A DNA stretch of 64,000 bases from Pyrus communis. Its lineage: Eukaryota > Streptophyta > Magnoliopsida > Rosales > Rosaceae. Below are positions 56,142-64,000 of this stretch, one piece after another (the stretch's first letter is position 1; each line of letters opens with the position of its first letter). The notes below the pieces were generated by a model. It was not told where the DNA came from. It did not search any database and saw only the letters and a list, made by a program, of their open reading frames with translations. The stretch lies in assembly GCF_963583255.1 (NCBI RefSeq), contig NC_084817.1, positions 4,751,043 to 4,815,042 on the forward strand. Reading direction: 5' to 3'. The position numbers and the translations under genes were made by a program.

Positions 56142-57767
56142 ATGAAGCCAATTAGTCTAGTTTCTGATCTCATGATTTTTTCATTATTTATCTTGTCATT
56201 TCAATTTTCTCTCACTACTACCCGCGCTGCTGGTGGAAAATGGCAGCTCTTGCAACAAAACGTCGGCATTTCCGCCATGCACATGCAACTCCTCTACAAC
56301 GACCGCGTCATCATGTTCGACCGCACCGACTTCGGCAAATCCAACTTGTCCTTACCCAACGGTACATGCGTCAGAAACGACTGCACCGCCCACTCCGCCG
56401 AGTACGACGTCACAACTAATACCGTCCGCCCCCTCACGGTTCAATCCGACATTTGGTGCTCCTCCGGCTCCGTAGCCCCCAACGGCAACTTGATCCAAAC
56501 CGGCGGCTACGACATAGGAGAGCGCCGCGTTAGGGTTTTCGAGCCCTGCACTGGTTGTGATTGGAAGGAGTATGAGAATACCTTAGGCGTGAACCGCTGG
56601 TACGCCACCGATCATATTCTGCCCGACGGACGGCAGATCATCATCGGCGGAAGGCGGCAGTTCAACTTCGAGTTTTATCCGAAGACCGAGTCTTCGAGCC
56701 ATGTCTACAGCTTTCCCTTCCTTGTGCAGACTAACGACCCCAACGAGGAAAACAATCTTTACCCTTATGTTTTCCTCAATGTCGATGGGAATTTATTCAT
56801 TTTCGCAAACAATCGAGCAATTCTGTTCGATTATGTCATGAACAAAGTCGTTAAAACCTACCCGCAAATACCCGGCGGCGACCCGAGGTCGTACCCTAGC
56901 ACCGGTTCAGCCGTGTTGCTGCCATTAAGGAACTTGACGACTCCGTCTATTGAGGCTGAGGTTTTGGTCTGTGGTGGAGCTCCGAAAGGGTCTTATATCA
57001 AGGCAATAAAGGGTACTTTTGTGGAAGCTCTCAACACATGCGGTCGGATCAAAATAAACAACCCGAAGCCGCAGTGGGTTGTGGAGACTATGCCTCAAGC
57101 TAGAGTCATGAGTGACATGTTATTGCTCCCAGATGGCACCGTTTTGATCATCAATGGTGCATCTTTTGGGACTGCTGGTTGGGAACTCGGACAGAATCCT
57201 GTGCTCGAACCACTTGTGTACCGACCAGATAACGCTGTTGGGTCACGGTTTGAAAAACAAAACCCTGCCTCAATACCGCGAATGTACCATTCCACCGCGG
57301 TATTACTACGTGATGGTAGGGTACTCGTTGGAGGTAGTAACCCTCATGATAAATACGAGTTAGCCGATGAGTTATTTCCAACAGAATTGAGATTAGAGGC
57401 ATTTAATCCTGATTATTTGGATGCCAAGTACTCGAAGTTGCGTCCGAGAATCGTTGATCCCAAATCACAAGCTAAAATCAGTTACGGAAAAAAATTATTC
57501 ATTCGGTTTTCGTTGAAGGGAAGCATAGCAACGAATTTGGTGATGGTGACGATCGTGGCGCCGTCATTTAATACACATTCCTTCTCAATGAATCAGAGGC
57601 TGCTGGTTCTTGCGGCGGAGACCGTCAAAAAGGTAGGGACAATGACGTACCAAGTTCAGGTGACGACGCCGGGTTCCAGTAATCTTGCGCCTTCCGGATA
57701 TTATCTTCTCTATGTGGTGCATCAGCAAATTCCAAGTGAAGGCATCTGGGTTCAAATTCTGTTATGA
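56142..57767 (+). CDS. Aldehyde (glyoxal) oxidase, GLOX-like copper radical oxidase
   Basis: A secreted copper-radical oxidase that converts aldehydes such as glyoxal to acids with release of hydrogen peroxide; plant members act in cell wall, tapetum or pollen and in defence. Single exon, 541 residues. Residues 1-30 form a signal peptide (MIFSLFILSFQFSLTTTRAA). The N-terminal glyoxal-oxidase domain has WQLLQQNVGISAMHMQLLYN. The catalytic set is intact: Cys106 in SDIWCSSGS, cross-link partner Tyr154 in NRWYATDHILPDG, axial Tyr382 and His383 in PRMYHSTAVLLRDGRVLVGG, and His479 in APSFNTHSFSMNQR within the C-terminal Ig-like (DUF1929) domain. Kelch-like blades carry LLPDGTVLIINGA and GGSNPHDKYE. 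Length is normal for the family. The start is the first Met after a TATA-containing leader. Which of the plant GLOX paralogues this is cannot be told from the sequence alone. Confidence 0.95.
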   Translation: MKPISLVSDLMIFSLFILSFQFSLTTTRAAGGKWQLLQQNVGISAMHMQLLYNDRVIMFDRTDFGKSNLSLPNGTCVRNDCTAHSAEYDVTTNTVRPLTVQSDIWCSSGSVAPNGNLIQTGGYDIGERRVRVFEPCTGCDWKEYENTLGVNRWYATDHILPDGRQIIIGGRRQFNFEFYPKTESSSHVYSFPFLVQTNDPNEENNLYPYVFLNVDGNLFIFANNRAILFDYVMNKVVKTYPQIPGGDPRSYPSTGSAVLLPLRNLTTPSIEAEVLVCGGAPKGSYIKAIKGTFVEALNTCGRIKINNPKPQWVVETMPQARVMSDMLLLPDGTVLIINGASFGTAGWELGQNPVLEPLVYRPDNAVGSRFEKQNPASIPRMYHSTAVLLRDGRVLVGGSNPHDKYELADELFPTELRLEAFNPDYLDAKYSKLRPRIVDPKSQAKISYGKKLFIRFSLKGSIATNLVMVTIVAPSFNTHSFSMNQRLLVLAAETVKKVGTMTYQVQVTTPGSSNLAPSGYYLLYVVHQQIPSEGIWVQILL

Positions 57768-58764
57768 CATGAAAGTTATATTATACAGTTTGTGTAGTGC
57801 TTCCTCCCCTTCTTTTTTACTTCATTTTTTTTTATCACAAAAACATGATTAATTGTGAGTTGGACAAATAAAAATGTTCATAGAACATTTATCTTTTTTA
57901 GACAGAACAGCTTTGATTCCACTTTGCAAGTTGTATTTGTACTTCTTTTTATTTTTATAACTTTACCAAAGTAGTACTAACTTTTATATAATAAAAAAGT
58001 CGAGTAATATTAAAGAGACCACACTGTATACAAAATGTTGTACGTTCGGTTTAACAACTCTAAAAGAAATGATTTTCCTGTACCGTGCAGCAAGTTAGCC
58101 ATCCTTGTGCTTTAACCGGCATAGAAATACATGATTTAAAATCTAAATCCAGCATAAATTAAATGTTTTGACCCTCCCAGATATATTTACATTAGCTAGA
58201 TATGGGTTTCACGCTCTGAAGAGACCCCTTGGAAACCAAGGGATGGTACTCCAGCTTCTTCATACAGTCGTCAGTGGCAGCGCCGAAGATCAAACTTCAG
58301 ACTTGTTTTTTTATGGGAGAAGGAAATCCTGAATTTAATTTATATTATTTGGGACCAAGGGAATAACATTTCTATCTTCCGGCAAATAACTTGCTTCATT
58401 AAACAAGCATTCGAAAAAAATACGGGATTCCCAAGCTGTACTTTAAGTTCATAAAGTTGATAAGCTACTGAAACCTGCAGATCATAAGTTGATGAAATTC
58501 ATATCCAAACTCTCCCTGTGGAACTACATTCAGGGAACACGGGCCGGAAGTACAACTCGATGGACAAGTGATAGAGAAATCTTCACGGTATAAATACAAA
58601 TGAAATATCGATCTAATATGATAGAAAAAGGTTTGGAAAGCAGAATCTGAAATGCAATTAAAAGAATCAGTGGAACATAATTTTAATGAAGTTCAAACCT
58701 AACAATGTTTACATATACAAGGCAAATACATAAGACCAAGACGATTGAGTAGTTCTTGCTGACA
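57768..58764. other. Intergenic, 3' of oxidase gene
   Basis: The oxidase 3' UTR, then DNA without recognised genes. The part near 58200-58800 lies downstream (minus strand) of the helicase pseudogene and may be its former 3' flank. Confidence 0.4.
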
Positions 58765-58797
58765 GGGCAGATGACACATGTCATCTGTGATGCCTAC
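58765..58797 (-). pseudogene. Last codons of the split DEAH helicase pseudogene
   Basis: Read on the minus strand across the transposon's TTA target duplication, the frame continues SRHHR and stop after WRL at 60480. Intact family members end with a similar short basic tail. This places the transposon insertion inside the last codons. Confidence 0.5.
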
Positions 58798-58800
58798 TAA

Positions 58801-60478
58801 GAGCATCTTCAAAAAAGATGTCAAATGTTAAACATAAAATTTGAATTTGACAACCTATGTGACATTTTGACATCTTTCAAAATTTTGTTCTCCATCCGGT
58901 ATGTCAAATTAAATATTATTTTATTACACTATTTTCTTTTCTTTTTATTTTATTTAACTATTATTTTATTAATTTCCTTGTCCTCTACTCCTACTTGCAT
59001 TCAGTGGCGGATCTAAAGAGGGACCTGGGAGGTCCTAGGACCCTTCGTAGAGCCTAAATCGTGCTTTGAAATTTTCCGAGGACCCCTCGTACTCGAAGAT
59101 GACGGCCAGTGCAGCTTCAGCGGCGGCGTCTTCATAGAGAAGACGACCGCGCAAAGAAGAAATATTTTTTTCTATTTTAAGACTTGGCCCATAAAGCTCT
59201 TTAGGCCAATTGTTTGGTTTTGTTCGATTTTTGCTGTTTGTTTGTGGGCCTAATATTTTGCTTAGGCTTTTGGTGAGATGGTTGGGGTGTTGCTTGTTTT
59301 CTTGTTTTCAAGGCCCACTTTTTCTTTGTGGTACTTTTTTGGGTTTTTATTTTGTAAAGTTTCTTGATAACTAATGAATTTTACATTTGTATCATTAAAT
59401 AAATAAATAAATAAATAAAAACCCCAAACCGCTATCACGTCCCCCCGCAGTCCCACCCCATCCCTTCCTCAACTTGATATTATATTCTCCCTTAAAAAAA
59501 ACTTGATATTTATATTTATTTTATGCATTCCGATAATGATTTTTCTCAATTAAGAGGCATTAGCAATCTTGCTAAAAAAATGGTGGAAGAAAGGGTTGCA
59601 GCAAATATTTGCTTTTTCAGTGAGCTTTGGTTTTACCGATTGCAACTGCTTCAATGAAGATGCTATTTTTCGCTATGAATATGATTCAAGGTCTACTTCG
59701 CAACAAAATGGGAGATTGCGTGGAGATGACACTTTTCAATATAAATTTTTTTATCTTTATTATTGGGACCTCGTGAGTCTCAAATCCTTGATACGTCATT
59801 GCTTGCATTCAAGTCTTTCTCCATGAAAACTATCCACGTCTGCAATATGTTCATCACTTTCTCAACTCTCCACATCAAAGCCAAATCCCTCAACTGGGTT
59901 TTCCTCCTATGTTTCACATGAAGAAATTGCATTTTTTTACACAATGAACAGAACCCAGAAGCTGACTTTGATTGTTGCACTGACTTCATCGACAACTTTG
60001 GTGTTTTTCCTGCTTTTCATCTACTTCTACTGCAAGCAAACTGCAAAAAGTGAGCAAAAAGATGTGGAAAAAACAGAGCAGAAGCAAGAGGAAGTTGTGG
60101 AGGCAGAGGAGGAGCTGATGACTTTTCAGGATGGGGAGGACCTCACAGTCTGTGACATTCTCGATGCTCCGGGGGAAGTGATCGGAAAATCGAACTATGG
60201 CACGCATTATAAGGCTTTGTTGCAGAGCAGTAACTTAGTGAAGTTGCTGAAAAAAGGGAAGAAGAAGGACGGCGGCGCTTCGAGTGAGAGAGGAGAGTTG
60301 CAGATCTGATAAAAAAAATTAATACAAAAATATTTAATGCTGATGTCAAATTTAGGGAGAGATGTTATTCTATGTCATATCACATCAGATTTAGCTTCTA
60401 GGTTGGAAAACATTGCAGTTGTCTTTTTTTACTGTTATTGCTGATTTAGACATTTTGACATTTCTTTTGGAGATGCTC
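58801..60478. mobile_element. Gene-fragment-carrying Harbinger-like element
   Basis: The ends GAGCATCTTCAAAAAAGATG and (reverse complement) GAGCATCTCCAAAAGAAATG are inverted repeats. TAA is present at both borders (58798-58800 and 60479-60481), a PIF/Harbinger-type duplication. The 1678-bp interior has no transposase. Instead it holds a receptor-kinase fragment (59944-60309), a segment with GGCGGATCTAAAGAGGGACC and CCGAGGACCCCTCG near 59005-59090, and an (AAAT)n tract at 59396-59418. It therefore looks like a Pack-type element. Confidence 0.7.
59944..60309 (+). pseudogene. Captured fragment of an LRR receptor-like kinase
   Basis: 121 residues: a membrane segment at about 9-30 (LIVALTSSTTLVFFLLFIYF), a charged juxtamembrane part, then LMTFQDGEDLTVCDILDAPG and EVIGKSNYGTHYKALLQ, which is the start and glycine-rich loop of a receptor-like kinase domain. 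The rest of the kinase is missing; after about 12 more residues the sequence turns into KKGKKKDGGASSERG and stops. The extracellular LRR part is also absent or unrecognisable. It lies wholly inside the Harbinger-like element, so I read it as transposon-captured. Whether it is transcribed is unknown. Confidence 0.65.
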
Positions 60479-60481
60479 TAA

Positions 60482-61140
60482 GACGCCAAGAGTTAGGCTC
60501 ATTGTATCTGTCATACAGTGGTTTATTTTGTTCTGGATGCTGGGATCTGCAAATTTAAAGGACATCGGCGCCAATTCCACCAGCCATTTGGGGTCAATGA
60601 CTGTCACCTCGCGCATGAACTCCTTCGTAGTCATAACCAGCTCATGGTAGATGACCCAATCCGGTTGTCTCTGGAAAAGAGCACTGCTGGGGTGAATATA
60701 AACCGGCTGGTTCTCCGTTAGGGTTGTGTAACCCTCCTGCTGGTCCTTTCTAGCAGCGGGGGAAGAAATATCCTGCAGTAATCGCCTTCCTGATCTTCAT
60801 AAAATTCCTTCCTGCACTCACAAAGTCCATTTTGTACTTGTCCATGATGCTCAGAAGCTGTTTTCTGACATCCTGCGCCCGCCTCAAGGACCCAGACTGA
60901 ACAAAATTCTCGAAACACCATGGCCCGAAAAATTATTTGCTTTCCAAGCTTCATAGACTGCGAGTGAAAAAAAAACTTGGCTCTCTTCTGATCTGCCTTG
61001 GCTTGTTCTTCTCTTGTTCTGTAAAAGATATTGCCTGTCTGAATCATTGTAATGATGGCCAAGATCTCATCGCTGCATCCGAGTTCCACACTCGCGAGTA
61101 GCATCTTCGTTAAGGGTGGATCCAGAGGAAACTCGGCCAT
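60482..61140 (-). pseudogene. DEAH-box pre-mRNA splicing helicase (Prp22/DEAH5-like) C-terminal pseudogene
   Basis: The fragment starts MAEFPLDPPLTKMLLASVEL and GCSDEILAIITMIQTGNIFY, the conserved helicase-associated domain of Prp22/DEAH5. It continues in shifting frames: [55 protein letters not shown], then [20 protein letters not shown] and [14 protein letters not shown], and finally [13 protein letters not shown]. At least two frameshifts and internal stops are present. The motor domains are absent. No introns are evident within the piece. It is interrupted in its last codons by the Harbinger-like element ending at 60478. Confidence 0.85.
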
Positions 61141-61519
61141 TTTCTATATTATTCTCTAGGGTTTCGGTCGGAGGCAGCGAATCCAACGGCATGGCGCTCA
61201 TCGCTGTGTAAAATTAGGGTTTTGCTTCTGCAACGGAACAGACTCTCCCAGCGAGCAGGACTGAAGGAGGCAGAACCTTTCAAACGCAGCGTTTGCGGTC
61301 CTGACCGCGTAAAACGACGTTGTTTATAACAGAGTCCAAATGACGAGACTGTCCTCGCTTTATGACCTGGCACGCGGCAAATGCTCCTGAGAGGTGGGAA
61401 ATATAAGTAAACAACTTGCCAACAAAAGAAAAAATGTACCAGAAAATTTAGAATTCAATCGGAGCAGAAGTCACAGATTGAGGAGAGAGAGGGGGAGAGA
61501 GAGATAGAGAAAGAGAGAT

Positions 61520-62757
61520 ATGGGGCTGCTGTGTTGTTTCGATGGAGGCAACAGTGCACAGAGAAAGGAAGAAGAAAGGGCAGCCTCCGCGGAAGCTCTT
61601 GCCAACGCTGCCCAAGCCGCCCAGAGAAGGTAAAATTATTTCTCTCTTTTTTTTTTTTTCCTTCTAATTTTTAATTCGACCATTTTTCATTTTTCGAAAT
61701 TGGAAATTTATATTTGTATCGTTGTTGCAAGTTGATCAATTTGTATGTAAAGATGTGATTTTGGATAGGATTTGTAATTGTCATGGGGATAAAAAATCAG
61801 CTTTTTTTTGTTTTAATTTGGAAAGGGATTTGGAATCAGATGTGGGTTAAGCAGTGTGTTCGTCCATTGGCACCCGATTTCAAATTCCGCTCCTCGTAGA
61901 TTAGAGTAGTTTGGAAATGGGATAGGGAAAAAATAGGATGAATTTGATGATCAGAATTCTGAGTAGACCTTGTTAGGACAATGTACATTCCACATTAATA
62001 CCATGTTAAATCTTCTTCATCTTGTTGATTGTGTTCGCCATTTCTATCGATTGTTTGTTCATGTTTAAGCAATTTGTTTCAACGCTATAGGATTGTCTCT
62101 GCTTGCAGAATTTCGACTTTGTTAAGTCCAAGACCTAACTGTGCTAACATTATGCGGTAATTCTGTTAACCGGCAGTCTTGCAAACAAAACCTAAGTATA
62201 GAGTGTGAAAATCATAAAACCTGCCAAGGGTCATATTTGCATTTTGTTAGGCAGATAGCGCCACATTGATAGGGTGTGAATCGTAGTTCCATTACTACTG
62301 TGCCCACATGATGGTTTCTTTCGTCGTTATTTGAGTACACTTATACTGCAACCACAATTTCAGGCAAGAAGAATTCGAAAAGTCTGCAGCAGGAAGAGCT
62401 GCGCGTGCCCAGCAACAGCAACAGGCGGCTGCAAAGCAAGCTGCCAGCTCTAACAAAGGCGAACCAGTATTAAAGGTTTGACTGACTGAATTTCCAAATC
62501 TTTTGTTGGAAAGTTGATGCTAATGATCCGAGCTACACTGTCAGCATAAACAATAATATCATAGGACTGGCCTATAGTGGTTATGCCAATCTCTGCTGGT
62601 TATATGCTAATTTTTATGATGCCGAGTGTACGACCTATTAAGGCACTGTATGATGTGCCGGTTTCAATTTTGTCACCTTTTCGCTCATTGTGATGTGTAT
62701 GTTCGTTCAAATCACCATTTTTTGTTGGTAATGTGGATGCAGTGGTCAGTGGGTTGA
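61520..62757 (+). CDS. Small SVIP-like protein with N-myristoylation signal
   Basis: A 78-residue protein from three exons, 61520-61629, 62364-62475 and 62743-62757, joined by GT-AG introns in phases 2 and 0. The last exon is only 15 nt (Trp-Ser-Val-Gly-stop). The start is the first ATG after a GA-rich leader. The N-terminus MGLLCCFDGG is a good N-myristoylation and palmitoylation site. The body is an Ala/Gln/Glu-rich helix with RKEEERAASAE, which resembles the first half of a p97/CDC48-binding VIM motif (R-x5-AA-x2-R) but lacks the last Arg. A poly-Gln/Ala stretch follows. The end KWSVG resembles the LRWTVS end of animal small VCP-interacting protein. The overall layout (myristoylated start, charged helix, Trp-Ser/Thr-Val end, about 77 residues) supports an SVIP relationship. 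That identification is inference; the gene model is well supported. Confidence 0.7.
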
Positions 62758-63334
62758 GGCCTAGCCTTTGGTCTGTCTCTCCGTCAACTTCCAACTGTAA
62801 GTCGATGAATGTTCCACCGAGTAAAACTCAATAAGTTCTGCTTAAACTATAATCTTATGATGGTTTCAAATTTTTGCCTTAAGTCATTTCAATTCCGATA
62901 CATGGATTATCTCTATATTGTATAGGTAGAGATGAATTATCTTATAGTTCCCCAATTTTGTTTTCGTTTTTCTCACTTTTAATCTTCACTTGTCTGCAGT
63001 GTTTATACAGATGCAACATGTTCCGTGGACCGCCAATTCCTTTTGCGCCGAGAACAAATACTCCAGATCTCTAAAGACAGTTGCTGTTATCGATCGACAT
63101 TCACTTTGTCATTTGTTTTGTATATTGAATGTCAAGAAAATAATAACAGTTGTAAGTTCTTGCTTCGGTGCATCTCTTAATAATTCAATCTGGGCCGTTC
63201 ATTTTTTGGTGCAACAAACTTTATTTTGATGTTTCAGTAGCCAATGTATATGTACATACTAATCATAAGAATCCGATACCAAGCAATGGTCAGTGGAACA
63301 AGTAATAACTAATAACCTGTAATCTTACGAATAA
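62758..63334. other. 3' region of the SVIP-like gene
   Basis: Likely 3' UTR and possible further non-coding exons (an acceptor-like TCTGCAG at about 62993-62999). No other gene is recognised; 62990-63229 is open but has no domain. Confidence 0.4.
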
Positions 63335-64000
63335 CTACAAAGCTTTGAACTGGAGCTGAGAGCTGAATCTCATGTGCAGCTTGAAAAAAGTGGCTGCTTG
63401 TTGTATCGAGCCTTCCTTTTTCGAAATCAACCCGAGGTTCAACCATGCCCTGTGGTTTGTCGGTTCTAATCGCAGTGCGTTCATTAGAAAGCTTCTCGCC
63501 ATAGCGAGCGACTGGCTACCAAGTTTCGTCAATACTTCTGCAGTCGAAACGATGCTTGGAACATGATCTGGCTCTATTGACAATGCGACTGAGAATGAAA
63601 TAAGGGCTTCCTTGCATTGTGATTGAGCTTCAAACAATAGATTTGCGGATGAATTCGAGTTATGCATTTGGTATGAGCTCGCTAGCACTTGTTTTCGATG
63701 CACACAAACACGATCATTTTTTGTATTTTGAGCTCTAGGACAACATAACACGGGAAAAAATCGTACCCGTCGTGTGCCAACCATGGGCAGAGTAAAAGTC
63801 GATCAATTTGGCTTTGTTGACACATATTTCTGCATCACTCCACAACCCGAGTTTTGTATAAACGGCTGCCAAGTCCCGCCATGCTTCCTTTTCCAAGTTT
63901 CTTTCGACAAACGCCTGAAGCACAAAGAACAGAAAGTTAAACAGTGAAGAAGCAAAAATATGCCGACTTCATAGAGCCCCTTCAACTCGTTTATCGCTCG
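63335..64000 (-). pseudogene. NPG1-related (NPGR) TPR protein, damaged and partial
   Basis: The family is calmodulin-binding TPR proteins related to No Pollen Germination 1. Minus strand: an upstream piece ends near 63968 (AINELKGLYE). The next exon, 63914-63767, encodes EAWRDLAAVYTKLGLWSDAE and FYSAHGWHTT. The last block, from about 63642, encodes LLFEAQSQCKEALISFSVAL, SIEPDHVPSIVSTAEVL and FLMNALRLEPTNHRAWLNLG. Three lesions are visible. The expected acceptor before LLFEA reads GCAA instead of an AG. A T6 run (63384-63389 on the plus strand) shifts the frame, so the end no longer follows the family. The gap between the first two exons is only 53 nt, short for a plant intron. It extends beyond the window, so the rest of the gene is not seen. 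Confidence 0.7.

Noticed and set aside
59569..59826. 85-codon frame in the Harbinger-like element
   Set aside because: No recognisable domain and not continuous with the kinase fragment; possibly more captured DNA but not supportable.
1..64000. Search for CRISPR arrays, operons or prokaryotic defence systems
   Set aside because: Introns, plant families and transposons show this is plant nuclear DNA; no spaced repeat array was seen.

Overview
This is nuclear DNA of a flowering plant (a eudicot). It has intron-containing genes with GT-AG junctions, plant-only families (EXO70 expansion, WLIM1, QQT1/GPN2, a ZCF37-like protein, a DUF7950-type protein, a GLOX-type oxidase), one tRNA-Pro, AT-rich intergenic DNA and many small transposons. 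The repeat content, including a Cassandra element carrying 5S rRNA sequence, would fit a woody rosid such as a Rosaceae species, but the species is an inference. All exon boundaries were read by eye from splice signals and frame.

Layout. 1-5600 is intergenic with MITEs and a codon-like simple repeat. 5600-10150 (minus) is a repeat-rich charged protein gene whose 3' part and intron are duplicated in tandem. 10700-14400 holds a non-autonomous hAT-like element and a 920-bp tandem duplication that share a captured fragment. 15439-16542 (plus) encodes a DUF7950-type nuclear protein. 16900-18923 (minus) is NDUFS4 of mitochondrial complex I, five exons. 19300-22400 is MITE-rich. 22459-25489 (plus) is an EXO70 exocyst subunit, three exons. 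26766-28820 (plus) is an F-box protein, two exons. 29290-30664 (minus) is the LIM protein WLIM1, four exons. 33368-33439 is tRNA-Pro(UGG). 33612-36332 (plus) is GPN2/QQT1, ten exons, with two introns that look U12-type (one of them AT-AC) and one GC-AG intron.

37000-44600 is transposon-rich, with a rearranged Cassandra TRIM holding a nested Harbinger-like element. 44896-45681 (plus) is a ZCF37-like membrane protein. 46257-51248 is a decayed Ty1/Copia retrotransposon. 51250-56000 is intergenic. 56142-57767 (plus) is a secreted copper-radical aldehyde (glyoxal) oxidase. 58780-61140 (minus) is a DEAH-box splicing helicase pseudogene, split in its last codons by a Harbinger-like element that itself carries a receptor-kinase fragment. 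61520-62757 (plus) is a small SVIP-like protein. 63335-64000 (minus) is a damaged copy of an NPG1-related TPR gene that runs off the window.

The intact genes are mostly housekeeping or cell-architecture functions (respiration, exocytosis, actin bundling, RNA polymerase assembly, ubiquitination, wall or pollen oxidase). They are not an operon or a cluster of linked function. The most interesting material is the minor-spliceosome introns in QQT1, the gene-capturing transposons, and the internally amplified repeat protein.
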